A DNA stretch of 64,000 bases from Oceanidesulfovibrio indonesiensis. GTDB lineage: Bacteria; Desulfobacterota; Desulfovibrionia; Desulfovibrionales; Desulfovibrionaceae. Positions 42,933 through 52,617 of this stretch are shown piece by piece. The position numbers were made by a program, and so were the translations under genes. The notes under the pieces were generated by a model. It ran no database searches and was not told the origin of the DNA. It saw only the letters and a program-made list of their open reading frames with translations. Location: contig NZ_QMIE01000002.1 of the NCBI RefSeq assembly GCF_007625075.1, positions 311,873 to 375,872 of the forward strand, in the 5' to 3' direction. The number at the start of each line of letters is the position of its first letter. The first letter of the stretch is position 1.

Positions 42933-44882
42933 TTACCAGCCCCCGCCTCCTCCTCCGCCCCCACCGCCTCCGGAAGATCCGCCGCCGCCCGAACCCGAAG
43001 ACGAGCTCGACGACGCCACGGCGTTTGTGAAGGCGCCGGAAAAGGAACTGGCGAAAGCTCCAGCGCTCAGGCCGCGCATGCCGCCCGAGCCGTGGTACCA
43101 GTGGGGCGAGTAGGTGGAGGACGGCTGACCCATGCGCTCCAGCTGGCTTTCAAACCTCTGGGACCATTTGTTTTCCACATCCAGCGCCATGGCGTATGGC
43201 AAATGCTTCTCGAAGACCTCGGGCGTCACGTCCGGCGGGTTCATAATGTTCAGCCGGTCCTTCTCCGTGGTTTCCAGAAAGAGCTTGTAGCCCTCGATCT
43301 CGTCCATGATGGTGCGGCCCTCGATGGTGGGCGCCTTGAGCAGGAAGTAGAACAGGCCATTGAGCAGGAAAAGCATAATGATGCCTGCTGTGGCCGGCAT
43401 GGAGGTGACCTGCGAGTAGGCGAACAATCCGAACAGTTCGCCAGCGACAAAGGGTATGGCGAACAGGGAAGAGAACAACCCGGCCGCGATGCTGCCGGAT
43501 CGGAACAGCCTGTACGCCGTGAGGAGCAGGAAGGTGACGCCCGTGGTCCAGCCCGCCAGCCAGAGGGACAGGAAGCCGGCTACGGGAGGCTGGCGACTGG
43601 CAAGGGCGAGGGCGACCAGGGTAAAGAGCGTGATGGCGATGCCGGGGATGAGCCATTGCTTGTTGGTGAGGAAGTGGACCTTCTCGTGCTCCAGCTCCAG
43701 AAAAGTGGACAGCCGTTTGGCGGCCCTGCGGATGTTGATGCGGTTGGACCGGGATATCCCGGCAATGTCCGAGCCGGCGAAGAGCGCGTCGGCGGCGAGT
43801 TTTTCGCCCCTGGAGAGGTTGCACTCCCGCGCCGTCTTGCCTGTGCGCGTGAGGGTGAACGACGTGCTGCCGAGCAACGCTTTTTCCTGGGATATCTCCA
43901 CGTATCCTTTTACCGCCATGTTCACCACGGCGGCTGCAAATGCCTTGTTGTCGTATCCCATGCGCATGATGGTCCGCGCTCCGGCCGGCGAGACCCCATG
44001 GGGCGGGCGGAAGCGGGGGAACGGCGTTCCCTTTTCCGGGTCGCGCCCCACCTTGAACCAGGCGACGTAATAATAAAGGAACAGGACGGTCGCAGCCAGC
44101 AGGACGATGACCGAAGACATATTGGCGCGCAGGCCCTGCATGAACTTTTCGGTGTCCGTGGGCTCGGCCACGATGCCCTTGGGCCAGGCCACGGCGACGG
44201 TCAGCCCGTGGCTCGGCGGCAGTGGAGCCGTGGTCTCGAAGTGCGGATCGCCCTGATCGTCGAATCCGGCGATGTAGTTTGTCCCTTTGGCTCCTGCAGG
44301 GCCGGTGTAGGCGGCCACCTGCAGAACGGAGGCGCCGTTCGGCAGCCGGATGGTGCAGGATGCGCGTTCGATGGCGAACGTCCAGAAGTTGCCGGTGACG
44401 TTCCAGTACAGTTCGTCGTAAGCGTCGAAGTAGCCGACCTGGCCGGTGGAACGATACACCAGGGTGAAGGTGTGTTCGCCTGGTTCGAGGAAGACGTTCT
44501 GCTGGCCGATGTAGACGCGCACGCCGTTGCTGATGGACTCGGTATGGTATTGCTCCGGCTCGCCGTCGCGCTCCACTGCCAGGACCTCGAAGCCCCGGAC
44601 CTCGCGTTCGCCGTACGCGCCGCTGTATTCCGTTGGAAAGTCCCGGTAGATGCCGCGCTGAATATCCCTGCCCCGGCTGACCACGGTAATCGTTTCGGTT
44701 ACGGTGATGGACGCATCCTCCTTCACCTCCACGACGCTCTCGAAGTCGAGGATGCGCTCGGGGCCCTCCACCGCTGCGGATGCAGCCGGGCAGAATCCCA
44801 GGGCGGCGACGGCGGCAAGCAGGGCACAGGCGTACAGAACAACTACGCAGCGCGTAGCAGAGCCGGAACGGCGGGTCATCAT
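42933..44882 (-). CDS. DUF2207 family membrane protein
   Basis: The 649-residue protein has a signal peptide (VVVLYACALLAAVAALGF), an extracytoplasmic DUF2207 domain with EVKEDASITVTETITVVSRGRDIQRGIYRDFP, a membrane helix near 245-265, a cytoplasmic winged-helix-like stretch, further helices near 420-515, and the typical glycine-rich tail ending in a poly-G run and W. Such proteins commonly occur with LemA. The second of two adjacent ATG codons (44879) is better spaced from the AGGAG, so the true protein may be one residue shorter. The biochemical function is unknown. Confidence 0.9.
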   Translation of the reverse strand: MMTRRSGSATRCVVVLYACALLAAVAALGFCPAASAAVEGPERILDFESVVEVKEDASITVTETITVVSRGRDIQRGIYRDFPTEYSGAYGEREVRGFEVLAVERDGEPEQYHTESISNGVRVYIGQQNVFLEPGEHTFTLVYRSTGQVGYFDAYDELYWNVTGNFWTFAIERASCTIRLPNGASVLQVAAYTGPAGAKGTNYIAGFDDQGDPHFETTAPLPPSHGLTVAVAWPKGIVAEPTDTEKFMQGLRANMSSVIVLLAATVLFLYYYVAWFKVGRDPEKGTPFPRFRPPHGVSPAGARTIMRMGYDNKAFAAAVVNMAVKGYVEISQEKALLGSTSFTLTRTGKTARECNLSRGEKLAADALFAGSDIAGISRSNRINIRRAAKRLSTFLELEHEKVHFLTNKQWLIPGIAITLFTLVALALASRQPPVAGFLSLWLAGWTTGVTFLLLTAYRLFRSGSIAAGLFSSLFAIPFVAGELFGLFAYSQVTSMPATAGIIMLFLLNGLFYFLLKAPTIEGRTIMDEIEGYKLFLETTEKDRLNIMNPPDVTPEVFEKHLPYAMALDVENKWSQRFESQLERMGQPSSTYSPHWYHGSGGMRGLSAGAFASSFSGAFTNAVASSSSSSGSGGGGSSGGGGGGGGGGGW

Positions 44883-44924
44883 GCGCTCCTCGCGTTTCGG
44901 TTATGGTTCCTCTGCTCCGGTCGA

Positions 44925-45488
44925 TCAGAAGGAAACCTGCGGCACGTCGCGGTCCGACTCGGCCTCCAGTTCGAAGTATTCTTCCTTGCGGAAGCCGAAG
45001 GCGTTGGCAACCAGGTTGCTGGGGAACGATTCTACAGCGATGTTCAGGTTTCGCACGGTGCCGTTGTAGTAGCGGCGGGCAAGCTGGATGTCGTTTTCCA
45101 CCTGGGCGAGCTGCGACTGGAGATCCAGGAAGTTCTGGTTGGCCTTGAGCTCGGGATAGCTCTCGGCCACGGCGAAGAGCCGTCCCAGGGCTTGTCCAAG
45201 CAGGCCCTCGGACCTGGCGCGTTGGGCCACGTCGCCCTGTTCGCCGGCGCGCTGCGCCTCGGCCCTGTAGCGCGTGACCTGCTCCAGCACTTCGCGCTCG
45301 TGCTCCATGTACCCCTTCACCGTGTTCACCAGGTTGGGAATGAGGTCCGTGCGTTTCTTCAGCTGCACGTCTATGCCGCTGAACGCCTCCTGCACGAGAT
45401 TCCGCTTGCGGACGAGGCCGTTGTAGATGCCGACGACATACAGGGCCAGGGCCGCCAGGACGGCAAGCGCGAGAATGATCGGGAGCAT
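44925..45488 (-). CDS. LemA family protein (first copy)
   Basis: The 187-residue protein has an N-terminal membrane helix (IILALAVLAALALYVVGIYN) and the canonical LemA sequence: YNGLVRKRNLVQEAFSGIDVQLKKRTDLIPNLVNTVKGYMEHE, AVAESYPELKANQNFLDLQ, RRYYNGTVRNLN and FPSNLVANAFGFRKEEYFE. It opens the run lemA-DUF2207-lemA-M48-yajQ on the minus strand; 42 bases separate it from the DUF2207 gene. AAGGAC lies about nine bases before the ATG. Confidence 0.94.
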   Translation of the reverse strand: MLPIILALAVLAALALYVVGIYNGLVRKRNLVQEAFSGIDVQLKKRTDLIPNLVNTVKGYMEHEREVLEQVTRYRAEAQRAGEQGDVAQRARSEGLLGQALGRLFAVAESYPELKANQNFLDLQSQLAQVENDIQLARRYYNGTVRNLNIAVESFPSNLVANAFGFRKEEYFELEAESDRDVPQVSF

Positions 45489-45559
45489 GGCCGTGTCCTT
45501 TTTTTGTGAAGAAGTAAGGGAGGAAAGTTTCCGACACCTACCCTTCTTGAACAGGAAAT

Positions 45560-48397
45560 TCAAGGACGCAGGCGGCTGCCGGAGGACAACGGCAGGCGGA
45601 TCACGAAAGTGGCGCCGTGGCCCGGGCTCGACTCCACGAATATCTCGCCGCCGTGGTTTTGCGCGATGATGAAGTATGAGACGGAGAGGCCGAAGCCGGT
45701 TCCCTCGCCCACCTCCTTGGTGGTGAAGAAAGGTTCGAAGATGCGCTGGGCCGTGGCGCGGTCCATGCCCGGGCCGTTGTCGGCTATCTCGATGCGCACG
45801 GCGTCTTCTTCCAGGCGGGTGCGCATGACGATGCGCGGCGGGTTGCCGTCCGTTCCGCGCTGGCCGGAAAAGAGTGCCTGCGCCGCATTCTTCAGGAGAT
45901 TCAGCAGCACCTGCTCGATCTCGGACGGCGAGCACGGCGCCGTGTCCACGTTCTCGTCGTAGGCGCGTTCGATCTCGATTGCTTTGAAATCCCAACGTTT
46001 CTTCAGATCGTAGTCACTGGCGGCCAGAGACAGGGCTTTTTCCAGGAGATCGTGGATTGGGACGTGCTCGCGCACGGAGGTGCTGGTGCGGCTGAACTCC
46101 AGCATGTTCGCAACGATACGGGATGCGCGTTCACCGGATTCCCGAATGCTCTCGATGAACCCGACAATGCCACGGTCCTCCAGGTAGCAGGCCAGGGATT
46201 CACGATCCAGGTTGCACGCTTCGGCGGCGCGGTGGTTTGCCGGCAGGTCTTCCAGAAGCCGGCGGCGCACGTTCTGCACGCCCTGGATGACGCCCCCCAG
46301 GGGGTTGTTTATCTCGTGCGCCATGCCCGCAGCCAGCCCGCCTACCGACATCATCTTCTCGGTCTGGGCGAGTATCTCTTGCATGCGCACGCGTTGCGTC
46401 ACGTCATCCACCCGAACCACTGCGCCTTCCACATCCGTGATGACGAGTGGGTAGATCAGCATCTCGTAATGCCGTTGTTCGTCCGCGCTGTGTTGCTCTA
46501 TGTGGTGGATGGTTTCCGGAGTGCGTTCGGCAAGGGCTTTGTCAACGAGATCGGCGTTTTGTTTGAGAAGTTCCCAGAGCGTGTCGAATCGGCGGCCAAG
46601 GGCGTGGTCGAGGTCCACGCCCGTGACCTTCTCGGCCTCAGCGTTCCACTGGGTGATGTTGCCCTGCACATCTGTGGAGAAGATGACCGAGGGCATGGAG
46701 TCGATCATTGAACGGACATAGTTGCGGGCCCGGCGCATCTCTTCCTCGGCGGTCTTGGCTTCGGTGACGTCGGCAATCAGCACCGCCATGGTGTTTTCAT
46801 CAGGCCGGTAGGCCGCCACGTTGAAGAACTTTCCGAGATCCGGGGAGTAGTCGCTGAAGCTTGCCGGCAGTTCGTATCCCGCAAGACGGCGGTAGAGCCC
46901 GAGCCAGTAGGGCGCGATTTGCCCGGTCAGGTCGGAAACCCGTCTGTCCAGAGTCCGGGAAGGATCCGAATCTATCATTCTGGCAAAGGCCGGGTTCATC
47001 TCCACGAACCTGAAGTCCGTCGGCGCATGGGAAAGTGGTCCGGGAACATCCATGCGCGGAGGCGTCAGCTCATGTAGCGCGAAGGCGTCCTGCATGGATT
47101 CGAACAGCATCCTGTAGCGCTTCTCGCTCTTTTCCAGGGCGCGGGCCACGGCTACCCGCTCGTTGATCTCGCTGCGCAGGTCTTCTTCGTATGTCTGCAT
47201 GCGCATCATGAACAGATTGAAGAAGCGGGCGAGCTGGCCGGCCTCGTCTCTGGCTTCGCGGTGGATTCGCACGGAGAGGTCGCCGCGGCCGCCTTCCGTG
47301 AATCCCTGCATGATTTCCCGCAGAGGCCGGGTGATGGAGCTGGCGATGGCGGCCGAGACCAGCAGCATGATTGCGAGGAACGGCGCCGCGCCCACCAGCA
47401 GGATTGCGCGGAGTTGTTGCAGCGGGGCGTTGTACTCTTCCAGGTACGCGGTGGCTGCAACCCGCCAGTTCAGCAGCGGCAACGTGCGGAAGACCATGAT
47501 TTTTTCGCGCGGTTCTTCCTCGCCAGGATTCCTCCACATATAACGGAACGAACCGGACGAGTTGCCGGTGAGTTCGTCGATCACCAAGCTGTTGCTCGCC
47601 GAGATGGCTGAAAACTCCTGCGCCGAGATCTTCGGGTGGATGAGCATGGCGTCTTTGTCATCGAGCAGCAGGGCGTATCCGCTTTCCCCGAAACGCACGT
47701 CCAGGATGTCCTTGCGGAAATCCTCGGCCGAGATGAGCGATGCGAACTCCTCGCGATAGCTGGACACGGAGATGATCCAGTCCCAGGGCTCGTAGTAGGA
47801 CATGAACAAAGCCTTGGCGCGTGGGGTCGGCTCGTCCGGATTGCGCCACATGTATTCCACATATCCCTCGCGGCGGTTCATCTGGTCGCGGACAAAGGCG
47901 AACTGGGAGACGTTCTCGCCGGCTACTTTCGGCACGGGGTGGAAGAGGACGTCGCCGACGGAGTCGATGACGTACAGGTAGCCGGTCTCGCCGATGCGCT
48001 GGCCGGAAAAAGCCTCCTGCGCCCGGGCCATCGCTTCGACCTCGCTCATCAGTCCGCGCTGCGCCATGTCGTGATAATAGGCTGCGATCTCTTTGTTTTT
48101 CTCGGCAATGCCCCGCAGTCTGTTTTTCATGGATACTTCCAGCGCGGTGTTGACCATGTTGGCCAGCAGGGTCACCGAGTTTTCGAGCTCAGCCACGGCC
48201 TGGCGCTCCACCATGTCCTCCAGAAGAGGAAAGGCGAGCTTCCACCCGGCCACTGCGCCGAGCAGGATGAGCGCCGCGGCGCCCAGGAAGAATTTGGTGC
48301 GGATTTTCAGATTGGAAAAGGGGCGTCCGATACGCACGGCCTTGCCGGAGCGGGGGGCGTGTCTGCCCGTGGGGGATGGCTGCGGAGATGCCGTCAT
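45560..48397 (-). CDS. Double-Cache, double-PAS sensor histidine kinase (orphan)
   Basis: The 945-residue kinase has a membrane helix at about 34-58 and a periplasmic region of about 290 residues with two tandem Cache units. Each contains a GETGY/GESGY motif and a YMWRNP strand (IGETGYLYVID...YMWRNPDEP and FGESGYALLLD...YMWRNPGEE). A second helix (about 350-375), HAMP, two PAS-type domains (about 435-555 and 575-680), HisKA with H694 in MAHEINNPLGG, and an ATPase domain (NLLKNAAQAL, DNGPGM, GTGFGLSVS) follow. The long insertion between the two HisKA helices is notable. No clear ribosome site precedes the ATG. It lies 72 bases upstream of lemA on the same strand; there is no adjacent response regulator. 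Confidence 0.88.
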   Translation of the reverse strand: MTASPQPSPTGRHAPRSGKAVRIGRPFSNLKIRTKFFLGAAALILLGAVAGWKLAFPLLEDMVERQAVAELENSVTLLANMVNTALEVSMKNRLRGIAEKNKEIAAYYHDMAQRGLMSEVEAMARAQEAFSGQRIGETGYLYVIDSVGDVLFHPVPKVAGENVSQFAFVRDQMNRREGYVEYMWRNPDEPTPRAKALFMSYYEPWDWIISVSSYREEFASLISAEDFRKDILDVRFGESGYALLLDDKDAMLIHPKISAQEFSAISASNSLVIDELTGNSSGSFRYMWRNPGEEEPREKIMVFRTLPLLNWRVAATAYLEEYNAPLQQLRAILLVGAAPFLAIMLLVSAAIASSITRPLREIMQGFTEGGRGDLSVRIHREARDEAGQLARFFNLFMMRMQTYEEDLRSEINERVAVARALEKSEKRYRMLFESMQDAFALHELTPPRMDVPGPLSHAPTDFRFVEMNPAFARMIDSDPSRTLDRRVSDLTGQIAPYWLGLYRRLAGYELPASFSDYSPDLGKFFNVAAYRPDENTMAVLIADVTEAKTAEEEMRRARNYVRSMIDSMPSVIFSTDVQGNITQWNAEAEKVTGVDLDHALGRRFDTLWELLKQNADLVDKALAERTPETIHHIEQHSADEQRHYEMLIYPLVITDVEGAVVRVDDVTQRVRMQEILAQTEKMMSVGGLAAGMAHEINNPLGGVIQGVQNVRRRLLEDLPANHRAAEACNLDRESLACYLEDRGIVGFIESIRESGERASRIVANMLEFSRTSTSVREHVPIHDLLEKALSLAASDYDLKKRWDFKAIEIERAYDENVDTAPCSPSEIEQVLLNLLKNAAQALFSGQRGTDGNPPRIVMRTRLEEDAVRIEIADNGPGMDRATAQRIFEPFFTTKEVGEGTGFGLSVSYFIIAQNHGGEIFVESSPGHGATFVIRLPLSSGSRLRP

Positions 48398-48520
48398 GGA
48401 GGGTTTTCCCGTCTACGGCGGATCATGGAAGGTGCCGCGGAGTCTGTCAAGCATGTCTGCGCCGGGCGGGGGGCGGAAGCGCGGATTGGGGATTCCGTGT
48501 CGCTTCCGAACAGCAAGGAT

Positions 48521-49636
48521 CTACAGGCCCAGCGCGCGTCGCGAGACGGGGAAGTACACGGCGGCGCGGTCCCGCATGGTTCCGGCGCGGGCCGCGGCTT
48601 TCTCGCCGAATCCCGTAAAGAAATCCAGGTGATTGCCGTCCATGGTGCCGGTGTCCTGGGCGGTGACCATGCCGTGCAATACCGTGGGCTCCAGTCCCGG
48701 AGCTTCCGGCAGCTGCGCCACAAGCGCCATGGGCAGCCCGTTGGGGATGAAGCTTCGGTCCGAGGCCACGCTCACATACGGGGTGAGCTTGGCGCCGCTT
48801 GCGCCAAAGGGGCCGTCGTCCGCGAGGCGGAAGAAGATGTATTTGGGGTTGTGGGCCAGCCAGCCCCGCACGCGCTCCGGATGCTCGGCAAAGAGAGCGC
48901 GTATCTTCTGCATGCTCATCTCTTCCTTGCTGGACCAGCCCTCCTCAACGAGCACCTTGCCCACGCTCACGTATGGGTGCTTGTTCGTGCCGGCGTAAAG
49001 CACGTTGCGGTACGCGCCGTCCGGCAGAATGATGCGGCCCGAGCCCTGGACATGGAGGAAAAAGATGTCGGTGAGGTCGTCGCACCAGGCTATTTCCAGT
49101 CCTCGGCCGGCGAGGGCGTCGCCATGGTCGATTGCGTCGCGGTGGGGCATGGCCGCGCCCTGGTCCACCTCGGGGGGCTTCCCGTACAGGGGGTGGGGAT
49201 AGCCCGGCCGCGGGGTGAGCGAACAGCGCAGGAGCGGTTCGTAGTATCCGGTGAGCAGGGTGCCGGGCTGGATGCGGAACCAGGCGAAATGCCTGGCGAG
49301 AATGGCCGGATCGGCGTCGGCGTATGGCAGGGCGGCGATGAGCTCTTCGAGGGTCATGACCAGCTGGCCCCAGGTGAGCCGCAGCCACGGCCGGGAGAAG
49401 CACGTTTCCGTCGGCGGTCTGGTCCGCGCGTAACGCAGGCTCGCTTCGTAGGCCGGGATGTACTCCTGCCAGGAGGTGAATCCCTGGGCCGCCGGATCGA
49501 TGGAGCGAACCAGCTCTTCGGCGCGTTCGTTGGAAACGAGACCAGGCGGTTCTTCCGGCAGGCGGTAGCCGATGGCGGCGCAGCCGGCCATGACGGTTGC
49601 GACGAGCACGAAGAACAAGAAATTGCGTATGGTCAT
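48521..49636 (-). CDS. mltA: Membrane-bound lytic murein transglycosylase A
   Basis: The 371-residue lipoprotein (lipobox VMAGC, C19) cleaves peptidoglycan glycan strands to 1,6-anhydromuropeptides at the outer membrane. It matches MltA: FAWFRIQPGTLLTGYYEPLL, DDLTDIFFLHVQGSGRI, YAGTNKHPYVSVGK and the C-terminal 3D domain with the catalytic aspartates in AQDTGTMDGNHLDFFTGFG. The length is typical. No Shine-Dalgarno sequence is obvious before the ATG. A divergent intergenic region of 480 bases lies upstream, followed by a binding-protein gene and a NagZ-like gene. Confidence 0.94.
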   Translation of the reverse strand: MTIRNFLFFVLVATVMAGCAAIGYRLPEEPPGLVSNERAEELVRSIDPAAQGFTSWQEYIPAYEASLRYARTRPPTETCFSRPWLRLTWGQLVMTLEELIAALPYADADPAILARHFAWFRIQPGTLLTGYYEPLLRCSLTPRPGYPHPLYGKPPEVDQGAAMPHRDAIDHGDALAGRGLEIAWCDDLTDIFFLHVQGSGRIILPDGAYRNVLYAGTNKHPYVSVGKVLVEEGWSSKEEMSMQKIRALFAEHPERVRGWLAHNPKYIFFRLADDGPFGASGAKLTPYVSVASDRSFIPNGLPMALVAQLPEAPGLEPTVLHGMVTAQDTGTMDGNHLDFFTGFGEKAAARAGTMRDRAAVYFPVSRRALGL

Positions 49637-50116
49637 GTATGTGGCGGAAGTTTCGTTGATTCAGGGTGTTGTCTGGAGCGCAGTGTTTTCCACTGAGCGC
49701 TTTAGCGGCAATAGCCGCGTTGGGTGCCGAAACGTGGACATACTTATAATTGTCGATCGGAATGACAAGAGTTTTCTGCCCCAGATGAAAGCTTCGAGCG
49801 GGATCCGTTTTTTCCGTCAGGGATCAAGCCGCGGGTGCGTTTTGTACGGACGGCGTCGTTTCGCGGGGAATAACTGGCCGTTAAGAAAGTCATTTTCGCA
49901 GGCAGTTCAATTTATGTTCGAGTGCAGAGAGCGAAAAAAGGTCAAGGCTGAAGAGTATTTCCAGCAGGCGGGAGGGATATTTATCGAAGCGGCGCAACGA
50001 TGGGACGTTCTGGAACCGCCTGCTGTAAGCGGCGAATGCGACGAACGCTCTTGGCAATGCGCATCAGGCGCGATATCGTGCGTTGCGGACGTGCCTGCAA
50101 AACGTGCGAAACGCCC
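49637..50116. other. Divergent intergenic region between mltA and the binding-protein gene
   Basis: A 480-base region, AT-richer than its flanks, that should hold the divergent promoters. Frames here are short and unconvincing. The stretch 49934-49963 (GAAAAAAGGTCAAGGCTGAA and following) resembles 31229-31258 upstream of amrS. I see no RNA gene or terminator. Confidence 0.35.
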
Positions 50117-51394
50117 ATGCCCATACTGCGAAAACGACTGTCGACACTGCTCCTGAGCATTTCCATTCTCCTGGCCGTTGTGGGCGGCGCTTTTTCTGTC
50201 AAAGCCGAAACCCAAGCGCCGGCGTCTGTTCCTGCGTTTCGGGGAGAGTTGCTGCTCGGCATGTCGGCCGCCTTCACCGGCCAGAGCCGGAACCTGGGAA
50301 TCGAACTCTATCGCGGCTCCATGGCGTATTTCCGATACATCAACGCGCATGGCGGCGTGAACGGACGGCGCATCGTGCTGCGCACCCTGGACGACGGCTA
50401 CAACCCCGATCCGGCCATGGAAAACACCATCCGGCTCATCGAGGACGACTCTGTCATAGCCTTGTTCAATTATGTGGGCACGCCGACGGTCACCAGAATT
50501 CTGCCCCTGCTCATGCTCAAGCGCGATCGGTCGCGTTACCTGTTTTTTCCGTTCACCGGCAGCCAGCCCCAGCGCGAGCCGCCCTACGACGAATACGTCT
50601 TCAACCTCCGCGCCTCGTACATAGAGGAAACGGCCGGCCTCGTTTCCAGATTGCTGGAGATAGGCCGGTCCCGTATAGCCGTGTTCTACCAGGCGGATGC
50701 GTATGGCCGCAGCGGCTGGGACGGCGTGCGGCGGGCGCTCCGGGAAAACGGCCTGGAAATCGCGGGCGAGGCTTCCTACCGGCGGGGCGCATCGTTCAAG
50801 GATTCCATGAGCGCGCAGGCGGCGATCATCAAGGACGCCCAGCCGGACGCCGTTGTCTCCGTGGGGTCCTACGAGGCCTGCGCAGCGTTCATCCGCGATG
50901 CCCGGGCCGCCGGCCTGGACGCGCCCATTGCCAATCTTTCCTTCGTGGGCAGCGAAAGCATGCTGGGCCTGCTCATGCGGGAGGGGGGGGCCGAGCTCAC
51001 CCGCGACCTCATCAACAGCCAGGTGGTGCCTTCCTACGAGGACACGAGCCTGCCTGCGGTCCGCGAATATCGGCGCATCATGGACGAATACGCTCCCGGT
51101 CCGCCCGAGGGGTTCGGCGATGAGTCATACGCTTCTCCGCGCTACGGCTTCGTGAGTTTCGAAGGATTTCTGAACGCAAAGGTCATGGTGCATGTACTCC
51201 AGCGCCTGGGGGAGAATGCGCGGGCCGCCGATATCCGCCGCGCGGCGGAAACTCTGAACAATCTGGACATCGGCATCGACGTGCCGGTGGGATTTTCCAG
51301 AAACGATCATCAGGGCCTGGTAAAGATTTACTACACAACGGTTTCGGAAGGGGCGTTCGTCCCTGTTCAGGACTGGAGCAGATGGGAAAAATAA
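50117..51394 (+). CDS. Branched-chain amino acid-type periplasmic binding protein
   Basis: The 425-residue protein has a signal peptide (LSTLLLSISILLAVVGGAFSVKA) and a type I periplasmic-binding fold of the LivJ/Peripla_BP_6 type: LLLGMSAAFTGQSRNLGIELYRGSMAYF, VNGRRIVLRTLDDGYNPDPAMEN, IAVFYQADAYGRSGWDG and PDAVVSVGSYEACAAFIRDAR. It should bind a small ligand in the periplasm. No LivHMGF transport genes follow; instead the gene overlaps a NagZ-like gene by 13 bases, so it may serve as a sensor or a scavenger. The start is uncertain: ATG 50117 gives a normal signal peptide, and no ribosome site is clear. Confidence 0.82.
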   Translation: MPILRKRLSTLLLSISILLAVVGGAFSVKAETQAPASVPAFRGELLLGMSAAFTGQSRNLGIELYRGSMAYFRYINAHGGVNGRRIVLRTLDDGYNPDPAMENTIRLIEDDSVIALFNYVGTPTVTRILPLLMLKRDRSRYLFFPFTGSQPQREPPYDEYVFNLRASYIEETAGLVSRLLEIGRSRIAVFYQADAYGRSGWDGVRRALRENGLEIAGEASYRRGASFKDSMSAQAAIIKDAQPDAVVSVGSYEACAAFIRDARAAGLDAPIANLSFVGSESMLGLLMREGGAELTRDLINSQVVPSYEDTSLPAVREYRRIMDEYAPGPPEGFGDESYASPRYGFVSFEGFLNAKVMVHVLQRLGENARAADIRRAAETLNNLDIGIDVPVGFSRNDHQGLVKIYYTTVSEGAFVPVQDWSRWEK

Positions 51395-52506
51395 TTCGCA
51401 GTCTGATGGCAGTGGTCGTTGCTGCATGCCTGGCGGCGCCTGCTGTCGCCGGCGAGCCAGCAGCGGAAGAGGCCTCCCTTGAAACGATGATCGGGCAGAT
51501 GGTCATGGTGGGGTTTCGCGGTCTGCACCCCGACCCTGAAAGCGCCATCGGCCAGGATATCCGCGCCGGCAGGGTGGGCGGGGTCATCCTCTTCGACTAC
51601 GACGTGGCCCTGAAATCCAGACCCCGGAACATCGAAAGCCCCGCGCAGGTGCAGGCGCTCGTACGGGGGCTCCAGGCCATGACACCGGATACTCTGTTCG
51701 TGGGGGTGGACCAGGAGGGCGGCAAGGTCATGCGGCTCAAGCCGCGCTACGGCTTTCCGGACGCGCCTTCGGCCGGGGCGCTGGGCGCGGCGGGCGACTC
51801 CGCAGCAGCCCGGGATGCAGGCGCAGCCATTGGACAAACCCTCTCGGCCGTGGGAATCAACCTGAACTTCGCGCCCGTGGTGGATGTGGACGTGAACCCG
51901 GACAATCCGGTCATCGGCGGGCTGGACCGATCCTTTTCCAGCGACCCCGAGGAAGTGACCCGGCTGGCGGCGGCGTTCATAGAAGGAATGCACTCACACG
52001 GCGTGCTCTCCTGTCTCAAGCATTTTCCGGGTCACGGCAGTTCCACCGAGGATTCCCACCTGGGCCTTACGGACGTGACCAGAACGTGGCGCGAACTTGA
52101 GCTCGTACCGTACCGCCGGCTCATGGCCGCGGGCCTGGCCGACATGGTGATGACGGCGCATATCGTGAACCGGACGCTCGATCCGGAACTGCCCGCCTCT
52201 CTTTCGCAGCGCATCATCACCGGCATACTGCGTCATGACCTGGGCTATGAAGGCGTCGTCGTCTCGGACGATCTGCAAATGGGCGCGATAATTCATGAGT
52301 ACGGGGCGGAGGAAGCAGCGTCGTTGGCTGTGCAGGCAGGCGTGGACATCCTGCTTTTCGGCAATAATCTCCGGTACGAGCCGGACGTGGCCCGCCGCGT
52401 GGTGGCGCATCTGGCGCAGGAGGTCCGAGCCGGGCGCATTGACGATGCGCGCATCCGGGAATCGTATGATCGCATCCGCGCGCTGAAAGCCACGCTCGCT
52501 CGCTGA
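51382..52506 (+). CDS. Secreted glycoside hydrolase family 3 (NagZ-like beta-N-acetylhexosaminidase)
   Basis: The 374-residue protein has a signal peptide (SLMAVVVAACLAAPAVAGE) and a GH3 TIM barrel: IGQMVMVGFRG, LFVGVDQEGGKVMRL, NLNFAPVVDVDVNPDNPVIG and the NagZ-type catalytic loop KHFPGHGSSTEDSH (H214 in the dyad region), with the nucleophile in VVSDDLQMGA (D296). NagZ removes GlcNAc from peptidoglycan fragments; the E. coli enzyme is cytoplasmic, whereas this one is exported, so it should act on wall fragments in the periplasm. It overlaps the binding-protein gene by 13 bases. MltA, which makes such fragments, is encoded divergently nearby. Confidence 0.9.
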   Translation: MGKIIRSLMAVVVAACLAAPAVAGEPAAEEASLETMIGQMVMVGFRGLHPDPESAIGQDIRAGRVGGVILFDYDVALKSRPRNIESPAQVQALVRGLQAMTPDTLFVGVDQEGGKVMRLKPRYGFPDAPSAGALGAAGDSAAARDAGAAIGQTLSAVGINLNFAPVVDVDVNPDNPVIGGLDRSFSSDPEEVTRLAAAFIEGMHSHGVLSCLKHFPGHGSSTEDSHLGLTDVTRTWRELELVPYRRLMAAGLADMVMTAHIVNRTLDPELPASLSQRIITGILRHDLGYEGVVVSDDLQMGAIIHEYGAEEAASLAVQAGVDILLFGNNLRYEPDVARRVVAHLAQEVRAGRIDDARIRESYDRIRALKATLAR

Positions 52507-52617
52507 CGTTTCGCCAGCGGCTGCGTTATTCGCATGCGGCAACCTTGCTTCCGTGGCAAGTGCTTGCTACGTACGTTGTGGGGGCGAAACAGTCTGCAGG
52601 ACTGCAGGGAGGGCTTC

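Noticed and set aside
42843-45509. 888-codon plus-strand frame
   Set aside because: It lies opposite the LemA and DUF2207 genes, which have clear family motifs; GC-rich DNA gives long antisense frames.
47636-49696. 686-codon plus-strand frame
   Set aside because: Antisense to the sensor kinase and mltA; composition is that of a shadow frame and no family motif is seen.
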